64,000 bases of DNA from Staphylococcus warneri (GTDB lineage: Bacteria > Bacillota > Bacilli > Staphylococcales > Staphylococcaceae), in the NCBI RefSeq assembly GCF_900636385.1, contig NZ_LR134269.1:310001-374000 (forward strand), written 5' to 3'. This document shows positions 8,640 through 16,956 of the stretch, piece after piece (the stretch's first letter is position 1; each line of letters opens with the position of its first letter). Both the position numbers and the translations under genes were made by a program. Under the pieces are notes generated by a model. That model saw nothing but the letters and a program-made list of their open reading frames with translations, had not been told where the DNA came from and made no database searches.

Positions 8640-9455
8640 ATGAAAAGCATTTTAGTAATCGGTTCTACAGGTAAACAAGGTAATGCCGTAGTTAAGCAAC
8701 TTTTATCAGATGGATGGCATGTACGTGCACTAACACGTAATAAGAATAATGAAAAGTTAACGTCTATTGATAGTGACAAACTTGAAATTGTAGAAGGTGA
8801 CTTAAGCGATCAACAAAGTTTAGAACAAGCAATGCAAGGACAATACGGATTGTACAGTGTTCAACCTATTGTTAAAGATGATATTGCTGAAGAATTAAGA
8901 CAAGGAAAAATGATTATTCAACTTGCTGAAAAGCAAAACATTGAATTTGTGGTTTATAGTACAGCTGGTGGTGTAAATAGAGATAGAAAAGGACCACACT
9001 TTGAAGCCTTAGCAGATATTGAAAATACACTTAAAGCGTCATCATTGAATTTTTCAATTATCAAACCTTCATTCTTTATGGATAACTTCCTTAGAATAGC
9101 TAAAAAAGAAAATCAACAAATTGTAATACCTGAATTTATTAGTCCAGATGTTAAATTTGCGATGATTTCTTCAATTGATATTGCTAGAATTGCTGCAAAT
9201 TTATTTAAAGACCCTGAACAATATAATCATCAAGCGATTGAAATTGCTTCAGATGAGTTAACACTTAATGAAGTCGTTAAAACGTTTGCTACTGTTACTG
9301 GCATGCCAACAGAAATTAAAGGTAAATTTGTTAGTGGTACAGCCGAAAGAAGTTGGCTAGAAGAAAAAGGTTATGTTGTCGATTTTGATTTAATGAATCA
9401 AATTAATCCAGATAAACTATCATTAGCCCAATGGATTGAGAAAGTACAATTTTAG
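8640..9455 (+). CDS. NmrA-like NAD(P)-binding protein
   Basis: 271 aa, atypical SDR. Dinucleotide loop VIGSTGKQGNAVVKQLL at residues 5-21 (GxxGxxG), Arg in RALTRNKNN suggesting NADP, EGDLSDQQSL, the VVYSTAGGVNRDRKG strand where classical members carry catalytic Tyr-Lys, and IIKPSFFMDN. NmrA-like proteins are NADPH-sensing regulators or quinone/isoflavone-type reductases; with two detoxification-type neighbours an enzyme is more likely. ATG at 8640 follows AAGGAGA (8625-8631). A second gene of the rightward arm. Confidence 0.8.
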   Translation: MKSILVIGSTGKQGNAVVKQLLSDGWHVRALTRNKNNEKLTSIDSDKLEIVEGDLSDQQSLEQAMQGQYGLYSVQPIVKDDIAEELRQGKMIIQLAEKQNIEFVVYSTAGGVNRDRKGPHFEALADIENTLKASSLNFSIIKPSFFMDNFLRIAKKENQQIVIPEFISPDVKFAMISSIDIARIAANLFKDPEQYNHQAIEIASDELTLNEVVKTFATVTGMPTEIKGKFVSGTAERSWLEEKGYVVDFDLMNQINPDKLSLAQWIEKVQF

Positions 9456-9486
9456 TAATGGTCTATGTTAATAAGGAGAGATAGTT

Positions 9487-9864
9487 ATGATTCAGTCGAT
9501 GTGGTTTAATTTACATGTTAAAGATTTAAAAAGAAGTGAGCAGTTTTACCAATCTTTAGGATTTGAAATTAATCATAATCCTGACATGCTTGACAAAATG
9601 GTAGGAATTAAAATAGGATCGACCATTGTCATCTTAATTGAAAATAAACATTTTGAAGCGGTCACTCAGGATAAAGTTCATGCAAATGCTAATGAAACGA
9701 TTATTTCTCTAGGTGTAAAGACGAATGAAGAAGTTGATCAACTTGTTAAACAAGTTGAAGCGTCAGGCGGTCATATTTTAGAACAACCGACAGTTAAACA
9801 AGGCTATTATGGTGCTATGTTTGCTGATCCAGATGGACATAAATTTAACTTTTTAGTTTGTTAA
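9487..9864 (+). CDS. VOC family (glyoxalase/bleomycin-resistance fold) protein
   Basis: 125 aa. It opens WFNLHVKDLKRSEQFYQSLGFE, the standard first module, and ends YGAMFADPDGHKFNFLV with the DPDGH strand that carries a metal or ligand contact. Members include glyoxalases, ring-cleaving dioxygenases and antibiotic-binding proteins. ATG follows AAGGAGA. Last gene of the DUF2316 operon, 31 nt after the NmrA gene, and closed by a clear terminator. Substrate unknown. Confidence 0.8.
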   Translation: MIQSMWFNLHVKDLKRSEQFYQSLGFEINHNPDMLDKMVGIKIGSTIVILIENKHFEAVTQDKVHANANETIISLGVKTNEEVDQLVKQVEASGGHILEQPTVKQGYYGAMFADPDGHKFNFLVC

Positions 9865-9871
9865 ATACAAT

Positions 9872-9912
9872 AAGGCACTCAGTTTCCAAGTTTGGATGCT
9901 GAGTGCCTTTTA
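9872..9912 (+). terminator. Terminator after the DUF2316 operon
   Basis: AAGGCACTCAG pairs with CTGAGTGCCTT, followed by TTTAATTT. Confidence 0.85.
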
Positions 9913-9931
9913 ATTTGGATTTAAGATCAAC

Positions 9932-10159
9932 TTAAATATTTCCATATTCTTTTCTCAAATCATAAACTTTTTCTGGTGTAACATCTTGGCCAAGTGGATC
10001 AACAACTTTCATAGTAGAAAATGTATGAAGTACTTGTCCTCGTATCATTTTTAAATAGTCTTGTCTGAGTGCTTGTTGTTCTTGTTTTTCTTCTACACTC
10101 AATGTTTGTACTTTTTCTTTATTTGCTAATTCGTTAATTCTGTCTAAAATTTGCATCAT
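9932..10159 (-). CDS. UPF0291/DUF896 family protein
   Basis: 75 aa. It has the DUF896 pattern: ILDRINELANKEKVQTLSVEEKQEQ, ALRQDYLKMIRGQV, and the closing VDPLGQDVTPEKVYDLRK. The B. subtilis members (YnzC, and YneA-locus relatives) are small helical hairpins of uncertain role. GGAGGT lies just before two consecutive ATGs (10159 and 10156); either may start. A longer reading to 10249 has no ribosome site and is rejected. Single-gene unit. Confidence 0.8.
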   Translation of the reverse strand: MMQILDRINELANKEKVQTLSVEEKQEQQALRQDYLKMIRGQVLHTFSTMKVVDPLGQDVTPEKVYDLRKEYGNI

Positions 10160-10315
10160 CGCAACCTCCAATTCATTTTTCCAACAAATATTTACTAAGC
10201 AACACTTGTTGTATAAACATAATATACTCGCATATGCATGATATAGCAATAGACATGCTCAATTCATATGTTGTCTATGCAACATATTGATCAGTTTGTT
10301 GTATAAATAAAAAAT

Positions 10316-10358
10316 ATGACCCTATGCATCATTATTTTATTAATGTACATAGGGTCAT
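10316..10358 (-). terminator. Terminator after the TetR gene at 10391
   Basis: ATGACCCTATG pairs perfectly with CATAGGGTCAT (10348-10358); reading leftward it is followed by a T-rich stretch. Confidence 0.8.
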
Positions 10359-10390
10359 CATTTGTTTTAGATAATAAAATGTTGAAATCT

Positions 10391-10954
10391 TTATAGGTGC
10401 GCGATGTGATGAATTAAGAATGGAAGATTTTTGTCTATAAAGTTTTCAGCTGTATCATGACTTGTAGAAAGCCAATGATTACACAGACCACTCATACCTG
10501 CCGCAAGAAAACTAGCACTACTTACCAAGATGTCTCTATCAATATCTGAATAACTATTTTCTAACATGATAGAAAAGATATCCTCTAATTCGTTATTAAT
10601 TCTCTTGTGCGCTTGTTCACAAAATACATCTTGGTTCATTTCACAAGATGCTTGTACTTGTTCCATATATTGAGTCATTGTGATGAATATATTTTTTAAG
10701 ACGATTTCATTGATAATATTTGAAATGTTGAGTGTGTCATTTAAATCTTTAAGAATAGTGACATCTAAAGAATAATCGAGTATGTCGTATTTATCTGTGA
10801 AATGTGCATAGAACGTAGCTCTATTAACAGTTGCTTCATCAGTAATATTCTTGACTGTTAATTGGCTTAACTTCTTTTCTTTTGATACTTTTTGAAATGC
10901 GTCAACAAGTAGTTGTTTTGTTCGTGTGACACGGGGATCAATTTTGTCAGTCAA
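10391..10954 (-). CDS. TetR/AcrR family transcriptional regulator
   Basis: 187 aa. N-terminal HTH: TRTKQLLVDAFQKVSKEK, then TDEATVNRATFYAHFTDKYDIL, the recognition-helix block. It resembles the regulator at 347 in its HTH region (RSTFYTHYIDKYDLL versus RATFYAHFTDKYDIL), so both belong to the same TetR subgroup. The C-terminal half is unlike it, and the ligand is unknown. It is divergent from the amino-acid permease at 11175, 220 bp away, but I found no clear shared operator. Confidence 0.8.
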   Translation of the reverse strand: MTDKIDPRVTRTKQLLVDAFQKVSKEKKLSQLTVKNITDEATVNRATFYAHFTDKYDILDYSLDVTILKDLNDTLNISNIINEIVLKNIFITMTQYMEQVQASCEMNQDVFCEQAHKRINNELEDIFSIMLENSYSDIDRDILVSSASFLAAGMSGLCNHWLSTSHDTAENFIDKNLPFLIHHIAHL

Positions 10955-11174
10955 TTATGTTTGCACCTACCTAACAAATGTTGTTTATCTTAATATAAAT
11001 TATCTTGCTAAATGTCATATATGTCAAAAATAGTGTCTATGAACTAATTTAATAGTGATTGTAAATTTAAATTATGGGTAAATATAGTTTTATAGAAAGT
11101 GAATTTACTTTCAAACAAAGTTTGTAATCTTTTTAGGGGAGAAACTGTTAAAGAAACAGAACGGGGAGACGGAT

Positions 11175-12548
11175 ATGGCAGATAAACTGCAACGTGAATT
11201 AAGCAATAGACACATACAATTAATTGCTATTGGTGGTGCTATTGGTACAGGATTGTTTTTAGGCGCAGGTGAATCAATTCATCTGGCAGGACCATCGATA
11301 TTGTTGACTTATATTATAGTAGGTTTTGTATTATTTATGTTTATGAGAGCAATGGGGGAAATGTTGTTATCTAACCTTGGATTCAAATCATTTGCAGATA
11401 TCGCTCATAAACATATAGGGCCATTAGCAGGCTTTGTGGTTGGATGGACTTATTGGTTAACGTGGATTATTTCAGGAATGGCAGAAATTACGGCAGTTGC
11501 TAAATACATAGAATATTGGTATCCAGCAATGCCTAATTGGTTAACAGCTTTATTTACATTGTTAGTATTAATGACACTCAATTTATTTAGTGCAAAGTTA
11601 TTTGGAGAATTAGAATTTTGGTTTGCGATTATAAAGGTATTAACAATACTAGCTTTAATAATTGTAGGTATTATTATGATTGTCTTTGCAATGAAGACAC
11701 CTTATGGCACTGCTAGCGTATCTCAAATATGGAGTCATGGTGGTATATTCCCGCATGGTGCTTCAGGATTTTTCATGTCCTTCCAAATGGCCATTTTTTC
11801 ATTTATAGGAATTGAATTAATTGGTATTACTGCAGGAGAAACTAAAAATCCTCATAAAACGATACCTCAAGCGATTAATAATGTACCATATCGCATTTTG
11901 ATATTTTACATTGGATCACTTGCAGTCATTATGGCGGCGGTGCCATGGAATCAATTAAATCCTTCAGATAGTCCTTATGTGAAATTGTTTGGTTTAATTG
12001 GTATTCCATTTGCAGCAGGTTTAATCAACTTTGTAGTATTAACAGCTGCGGCATCTGCGTGTAACAGTGGTGTGTTTGCGAATAGTAGAACGATGTTTGG
12101 TTTATCTCAACGTAAACAAGCACCACCTATTCTTGGTAAAACTAATCGCAATGGCGTTCCATATTATGCGATATTAGTGACATGTGCACTATTAAGTATT
12201 TCTGTGATACTAAATGCCATCTTTAAAGATGCGACTCAAGTGTTTGTATATATTACGACAGTATCAACAGTTTTAAATATAGTGATTTGGTCAATCATCA
12301 TGATTGCTTATTTAGGATATTTAAAACATAATCCAGAACTTCATAAAGCGAGTCAATATAAAATGCCAGGTGGCAAATGGATGGCATATGCTATTGTACT
12401 ATTCTTTATATTTATCTTTGTGGTATTACTGATTAATCCAAGTACGAGACTTGCAGTAATCATTGCACCATTCTGGATGGGGATTTTAGGATTAATGTAT
12501 TTAAGATATAAAAAAGAATCTAGAAAAGCAGAGATTCCAGATGAATAA
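11175..12548 (+). CDS. cycA: D-serine/D-alanine/glycine transporter, CycA type
   Basis: 457 aa with about 12 hydrophobic segments, an APC-superfamily amino-acid:proton symporter. The start ELSNRHIQLIAIGGAIGTGLFLG is the amino-acid permease signature, and IFSFIGIELIGITAGETKNPHKTIP is the consensus loop around TM6. Within the family it most resembles CycA, which imports D-Ala, D-Ser and Gly, precursors or antagonists of peptidoglycan synthesis. The assignment to CycA over other AAT-family permeases rests on overall similarity from memory. ATG after GGGGAGACGG. Single-gene unit ended by the terminator at 12557. Confidence 0.75.
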   Translation: MADKLQRELSNRHIQLIAIGGAIGTGLFLGAGESIHLAGPSILLTYIIVGFVLFMFMRAMGEMLLSNLGFKSFADIAHKHIGPLAGFVVGWTYWLTWIISGMAEITAVAKYIEYWYPAMPNWLTALFTLLVLMTLNLFSAKLFGELEFWFAIIKVLTILALIIVGIIMIVFAMKTPYGTASVSQIWSHGGIFPHGASGFFMSFQMAIFSFIGIELIGITAGETKNPHKTIPQAINNVPYRILIFYIGSLAVIMAAVPWNQLNPSDSPYVKLFGLIGIPFAAGLINFVVLTAAASACNSGVFANSRTMFGLSQRKQAPPILGKTNRNGVPYYAILVTCALLSISVILNAIFKDATQVFVYITTVSTVLNIVIWSIIMIAYLGYLKHNPELHKASQYKMPGGKWMAYAIVLFFIFIFVVLLINPSTRLAVIIAPFWMGILGLMYLRYKKESRKAEIPDE

Positions 12549-12556
12549 ATGAATGT

Positions 12557-12595
12557 GCATCGCCAACAAGAAAGCTTTGTTGGCGGTGCTTTTTA
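12557..12595 (+). terminator. Terminator after cycA
   Basis: GCATCGCCAACAA pairs with TTGTTGGCGGTGC, followed by TTTTT. Confidence 0.9.
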
Positions 12596-12674
12596 AATAG
12601 CAGTCGTGTTAAAAGAAAATTTGTAAAATTAATGACTTTACAAATATATTTATCTGAAAATTCTAATAATGTGA

Positions 12675-12789
12675 TATACTATTCTCCATAGTCTTAATTG
12701 GCCCAACTTTACACAACAAATGATTGCATCAACGAATTACCAACACACCTTAGATTTCATCATGTGTATAGTTAGTTCAATTAAGGCTA
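12675..12789 (+). promoter_or_regulatory. Promoter and structured leader RNA of the PTS_EIIC_2 gene
   Basis: An extended -10 (TGATATACT, TATACT at 12675-12680) predicts a transcript starting near 12687. The RNA then opens with a 12-bp stem, TAGTCTTAATTG (12689-12700) with CAATTAAGGCTA (12778-12789), one G-U wobble. Inside, after symmetric 9-nt spacers, TACACA (12710-12715) pairs with TGTGTA (12763-12768). It resembles no riboswitch class I can name; a protein-binding or ligand-sensing leader is possible. Confidence 0.45.
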
Positions 12790-12836
12790 TTTATTTATGT
12801 TTGATTTATCGTATTTAGATATTGGAGGCGCTAGAA

Positions 12837-13892
12837 ATGACAACATTGAGTAAAATTGGACCGAAAGAATTTATTTTTAGAGTGCTATCTGGTGTAGCAG
12901 TTGGTATTGTCGCAGGATTAGTACCCAATGCGATATTAGGGGAGATATTTAAATATTTAATGCAGTTTCATCCCATTTTTAAAACATTACTAGGTGTTGT
13001 TCAAGCAATTCAATTTACGGTTCCGGCACTTGTTGGTGCTTTGATAGCATTGAAATTTAATCTGACACCTTTAGCGATGGCAGTAGTTGCAAGTGCTTCG
13101 TATGTTGGTAGTGGTGCTGCACAATTTAAAAATGGCACATGGGTTATAGCTGGAATTGGGGATTTAATTAATACAATGATTACAGCATCGATTGCCGTAT
13201 TATTGATTTTATTAATAGAACATCGCGTAGGAAGTATGGCTTTAATTGTATATCCAACTATTGTAGGTGGTATTTCAGCGACTATAGGTGTGTTGATACT
13301 TCCATACGTACATATGATTACTACTGGTATTGGTAATATGATCAATAGTTTTACAGAGTTACAACCTGTTTTAATGAGTATGCTTATTTCGATGGTATTT
13401 AGCTTTATTATCATATCGCCACTATCAACTGTTGCCATTGCGATTGCAATTGGTATTTCCGGTATTGCAGCTGGTTCAGCTTCAATCGGTATAGCAGCTA
13501 CAGAAGCGGTGTTGTTAATTGGTACGAGCCAAGTTAATAGAGCAGGTGTACCAATCTCAATCTTCTTTGGTGGAGTTAAAATGATGATGCCTAATATGGT
13601 TCGCTATCCTATTATCATGATGCCTATATTGATTACAGCTGCAGTTTCAGGCATTGCATCCGGCATTGTCGGTATCGCAGGTACAAAAGAATCTGCAGGA
13701 TTTGGTTTTATAGGAATGGTAGGACCAATTAATGCATTTAAATTTATGGGTATTGACTCAGCTTGGTTGAGTTTATTATTGATTATCATCGCATTCTTCA
13801 TTGTGCCTTTCTTCGTTGCATGGATTTTAGATATTCTTCTAAGAAAGGTCTTTAAAATATATACGAACGATATTTTTAAATTTTTAGCGTAA
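12837..13892 (+). CDS. PTS_EIIC_2 / PfoR-type membrane transporter subunit
   Basis: 351 aa, almost wholly hydrophobic, with about ten membrane segments. It fits the PTS_EIIC_2 family (stand-alone EIIC-like proteins including PfoR), recognisable by the repeated Gly/Ala/Ile-rich helices, NRAGVPISIFFGGVKMMMPN and GFGFIGMVGPINAFKFMG. No EIIA or EIIB gene is nearby, so phosphotransfer partners, if any, are elsewhere. The start is ATG 12837, 7 nt after GGAGG; the in-frame TTG at 12822 overlaps that site and is rejected. It is preceded by a structured leader and followed by a terminator. The PfoR homologue at 56955 is a distant relative. Confidence 0.7.
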   Translation: MTTLSKIGPKEFIFRVLSGVAVGIVAGLVPNAILGEIFKYLMQFHPIFKTLLGVVQAIQFTVPALVGALIALKFNLTPLAMAVVASASYVGSGAAQFKNGTWVIAGIGDLINTMITASIAVLLILLIEHRVGSMALIVYPTIVGGISATIGVLILPYVHMITTGIGNMINSFTELQPVLMSMLISMVFSFIIISPLSTVAIAIAIGISGIAAGSASIGIAATEAVLLIGTSQVNRAGVPISIFFGGVKMMMPNMVRYPIIMMPILITAAVSGIASGIVGIAGTKESAGFGFIGMVGPINAFKFMGIDSAWLSLLLIIIAFFIVPFFVAWILDILLRKVFKIYTNDIFKFLA

Positions 13893-13904
13893 AGCTAAAT
13901 AGAA

Positions 13905-13943
13905 TATAGACGTCTTACATATAAGTGAGGCGTCTATATTTTA
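13905..13943 (+). terminator. Terminator after the PTS_EIIC_2 gene
   Basis: TATAGACGTCTTAC pairs with GTGAGGCGTCTATA with G-U pairs, followed by TTTTATT. Confidence 0.8.
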
Positions 13944-13989
13944 TTATGCTATACTTTATTAAAATCGCTATCTATAAAGGGTGGGTAAG

Positions 13990-15414
13990 ATGAATAAAAA
14001 GATAGAACAATTAAAACTAAAAGCGGCAAGTTTAACACGACAAACACATGATTTAGGTATACCGGTCATGATCGTGTTTGAAGGTGTACCTGCCTCAGGT
14101 AAGACGCGCTTGTCCAATGAACTATTACTTACGTTTGATGCGAAATACACACAATTTATATCAACAAAAACACCGGATGCCGAAGACTTAAGATATCAAT
14201 TTTTACAAAAATATTGGAATACACTGCCTCAAAAAGGAAATATCAATATCTATTTTAGAAGTTGGTATTCTCACTTTTTGGATTATAAACAAAATAATAT
14301 TAAGCAAGATTATTATAAAAACGATGATAAACTCGTGAATCAAATCAAACATTTTGAAGAGATGCTTCAGAATGATAGTTATGAGCTAATTAAATTCTAT
14401 ATTGAAGTCAGTGAAGAAAAACGACAAGAGCATATTCAACAAACCAAAGATAATCCATTAATGAGTTGGAAAGTACAAGAGTATGAACAAATCATACCTA
14501 AAGATATCTATTTGAAAGAAATGAGAAAGTTCACGCATTCTGATAAACAATGGGAAGTTATTGACTATACACAACGAGAAGTTGCATTTGAAAAGATGTA
14601 TAAACATATTATAGAAAGATTAGAACAAGCTATCCAAAAATCAAATCAATCAAAAGGTAATAAAGACGGGGCATTTACTAAAGATTTTTCAACTACTAAA
14701 TTTGATGTAACATTAGATGAAGTATCTAAAAAAGAATATAAAGAACTGATAGAACCTTTACAAAAACGGATGAGGGAAATTCAATTTGCATTATATGAAC
14801 GAAAAATTCCGCTTATCTTAACATTTGAAGGCATGGATGCAGCGGGTAAAGGTGGTAATATCAAACGTATTCGTGAGAAATTAGATCCAACCGGTTATGA
14901 AGTGAATGGTATAAGTGCGCCGACAGACGTTGAACTGGCACATCACTACCTTTGGCGTTTTGCGAAAGAAATGCCAAAAAGCGGGCACATTGAAATATTT
15001 GATCGTAGTTGGTATGGCAGAGTGTTAGTAGAAAGAGTAGAAGGATTTGCAAATAAAGATGAGTGGGAACGTGCTTATGAGGAAATCAATCATTTTGAAA
15101 AAATGTGGACAGATGAAGGAGCAATATTATTAAAATTCTTCTTATGTTTAGACAAAGAAGAACAACTTAAACGATTTAAAGATAGAGAACAAGATATAAA
15201 TAAGCAATGGAAAATTACAGATGAAGATTGGCGCAATCGTGAAAAATGGGACTTATACTTAGAAGCAAGTCACGATATGATAGAAAAAACAGATACAATA
15301 CATGCACCTTGGCTTATAGTTCCAGCCGATCATAAAAAGACAGCAAGGATTGAAGTTTTAAAATATATCATTAGACAGTGTGAGAAGGTATTATGGGGTG
15401 TCAAAGATTATTAG
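13990..15414 (+). CDS. pap: Polyphosphate:AMP phosphotransferase (tandem PPK2 domains)
   Basis: 474 aa with two PPK2 kinase modules. Module 1 (about 1-215) has Walker A GVPASGKT and a FRSWYSH lid-region motif; module 2 (about 235-474) has GMDAAGKGG, the EIFDRSWYGRVLVERVEGF Walker B/lid block and the usual KFFLCLDKEEQLKRFKDRE helix. Tandem PPK2 proteins are class II enzymes that use polyphosphate to convert AMP to ADP. In known cases the C-terminal module is the active one; here the N-terminal Walker A also still looks intact apart from its Ser for Ala/Gly. ATG 13990 follows AGGGTGG; an upstream in-frame GTG overlaps that site. Confidence 0.85.
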   Translation: MNKKIEQLKLKAASLTRQTHDLGIPVMIVFEGVPASGKTRLSNELLLTFDAKYTQFISTKTPDAEDLRYQFLQKYWNTLPQKGNINIYFRSWYSHFLDYKQNNIKQDYYKNDDKLVNQIKHFEEMLQNDSYELIKFYIEVSEEKRQEHIQQTKDNPLMSWKVQEYEQIIPKDIYLKEMRKFTHSDKQWEVIDYTQREVAFEKMYKHIIERLEQAIQKSNQSKGNKDGAFTKDFSTTKFDVTLDEVSKKEYKELIEPLQKRMREIQFALYERKIPLILTFEGMDAAGKGGNIKRIREKLDPTGYEVNGISAPTDVELAHHYLWRFAKEMPKSGHIEIFDRSWYGRVLVERVEGFANKDEWERAYEEINHFEKMWTDEGAILLKFFLCLDKEEQLKRFKDREQDINKQWKITDEDWRNREKWDLYLEASHDMIEKTDTIHAPWLIVPADHKKTARIEVLKYIIRQCEKVLWGVKDY

Positions 15415-15544
15415 CATCTTGAATATATCTTAAATAGTAAAAATTAAAGGTGGTTATATATCAAATTATTGTCAAAAATTTGAATATATCCATCTTTTTT
15501 CGTGTATTTAGATCTTTTTAAAATTTTTAGAACTATTACAATTA

Positions 15545-15768
15545 TGTAACTACATTGCAATCTGTAATATTACGATGGATGTAAAAGTTGAGTAAAACTT
15601 AAAGGAATTCAATGTAATATAAGGCTTTATGATGAAAAATTAAACCAAATCATGCAAAAATTAATGTTACAAGGACGTCAGTAATATTTCAAAGTTACAA
15701 AACTTGATTTTGTTTGTAATGTTTTGTAAGGAACGTGTAATATACAAAGCGGATTTTTGTGGTATAGT
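15545..15768 (+). promoter_or_regulatory. WalR-like sites and promoter of the isaA-type gene
   Basis: The 458-bp gap before the isaA-type gene holds TGTAAT-N4-TGTAAG-N5-TGTAAT (15715-15741); the last pair has the TGTWAH-N5-TGTWAH spacing of WalR boxes with one mismatch. A TATAGT -10 follows at 15763-15768. A second, weaker site, TGTAAC-N5-TGCAAT, lies at 15545-15561. WalKR control of isaA-type autolysins is well known. The remainder is AT-rich, with an A-rich leader of about 100 nt. Confidence 0.55.
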
Positions 15769-15873
15769 GAATACCGTCGAAAGTTAAACAAAAACATTTT
15801 CAATATTGCACAACGAAATTTAATACTTTAAAACATATAAAAAACAAAAAACTTTTTGGAGGATTTTTCAATT

Positions 15874-16614
15874 ATGAAGAAGACATTTATCGCATCAACT
15901 TTAGCATTAACATTAGGCGCAACAGGTTACGCAGTATCAGGACACGAAGCACACGCTTCAGAAACTACTAACGTAGATCAAGCACACTTAGTAGACTTAG
16001 CTCATAACCACCCAGAACAATTAAACGCTGCACCAGTTCAAGAAGGCGCTTATGACATTCACTTTGTAAGTGGTGGATTCGAATATAACTTTACTTCAGA
16101 TGGTACTAACTTCTCTTGGAACTACCAAGAAGCTGGTTCTACTTCAGCTCAAACATCAAACACTGCTGTTCAATCAGCTGACTACACAACTTCTTACAAT
16201 CAAGAAGCTGGTACTCAATCAGTAAGCTCTAACCAACAATCAAGCAACACTAATGTAGAAGCTGTTTCAGCTCCAACTACATCAAACAATGGTTCAAACC
16301 ACAACTACAGCACTAAAACAACTTCATACTCAGCACCATCAACTTCAAGTGCTTCAACAGGTGGATCAACTAAAGCACAATTCTTAGCTAATGGTGGTAC
16401 TGAAGAAGCTTGGAACGCTATCGTTATGCCAGAATCAGGTGGTAACCCTAACGCAGTAAACCCAGCTGGTTACAGAGGTTTAGGACAAACTATGGAATCA
16501 TGGGGAACTGGTTCAGTAGCTAGCCAAACTAAAGGTATGCTTAACTATGCTAATAGCCGTTACGGTTCATTAAGCAATGCAATTGCTTTCCGTCAAAGCC
16601 ACGGTTGGTGGTAG
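15874..16614 (+). CDS. isaA: IsaA-like secreted transglycosylase
   Basis: 246 aa. Signal peptide 1-28, probably cut after AHA (26-28). Residues about 30-80 ([41 protein letters not shown]) match the IsaA N-terminal domain; 85-165 is a Ser/Thr/Asn/Gln-rich linker. The C-terminal domain (about 170-246) has the catalytic-Glu motif [20 protein letters not shown] and ends SHGWW, which resembles aggregation-promoting-factor-type lytic domains rather than the SLT domain I recall for S. aureus IsaA ([21 protein letters not shown]). It would cut glycan strands at the septum. ATG follows TTGGAGGA. Codon use is strongly biased, as in highly expressed genes. Position next to crtM supports isaA. Confidence 0.75.
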   Translation: MKKTFIASTLALTLGATGYAVSGHEAHASETTNVDQAHLVDLAHNHPEQLNAAPVQEGAYDIHFVSGGFEYNFTSDGTNFSWNYQEAGSTSAQTSNTAVQSADYTTSYNQEAGTQSVSSNQQSSNTNVEAVSAPTTSNNGSNHNYSTKTTSYSAPSTSSASTGGSTKAQFLANGGTEEAWNAIVMPESGGNPNAVNPAGYRGLGQTMESWGTGSVASQTKGMLNYANSRYGSLSNAIAFRQSHGWW

Positions 16615-16658
16615 GATTTAATTTATAACTGGAAAGCCCTTCGAGTTATAAATGATTA

Positions 16659-16688
16659 AGAGGATGACAATGTCATCCTCTTTTTTTT
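16659..16688 (+). terminator. Terminator after isaA
   Basis: AGAGGATGACA pairs with TGTCATCCTCT, followed by eight T. A second inverted repeat, ATTTATAAC/GTTATAAAT (16621-16653), lies just before it. Confidence 0.9.
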
Positions 16689-16735
16689 ATGCGTAAAAAT
16701 GAACGATTAGAATATATTTATATTTCGTGTAAAGT

Positions 16736-16761
16736 GTTTGATTACCATTAAATACGGGAAT
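16736..16761 (+). promoter_or_regulatory. Candidate sigma-B promoter upstream of crtMN
   Basis: GTTTGA (16736-16741), 14-nt spacer, GGGAAT (16756-16761), close to the sigma-B consensus GTTTAA-N12-15-GGGTAT. It lies 195 bp before crtM. The S. aureus crt operon is sigma-B dependent, which makes the match credible. The rest of this 340-bp gap shows nothing else clear. Confidence 0.45.
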
Positions 16762-16956
16762 TTAAGAAAAACTATATATAGCATATCATTCAGTTTTTTA
16801 ATCAATTGAATTGGGTGACGAAACATTCAATTCAAATGATATAGATATAGGCTAAGTACGGTAGAAAGTTCTATATATTCATTACATAAATATCATTCTA
16901 TACGTCTAGAATTGATATTAACGTATAAAAGGTTATGTGTAACAGGAGGTCCATGA

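Noticed and set aside
13010..13801. Long minus-strand open frames inside the PTS_EIIC_2 gene
   Set aside because: Shadow frames caused by the Ile/Gly/Ala-rich coding strand; protein sequence has no recognisable domain.
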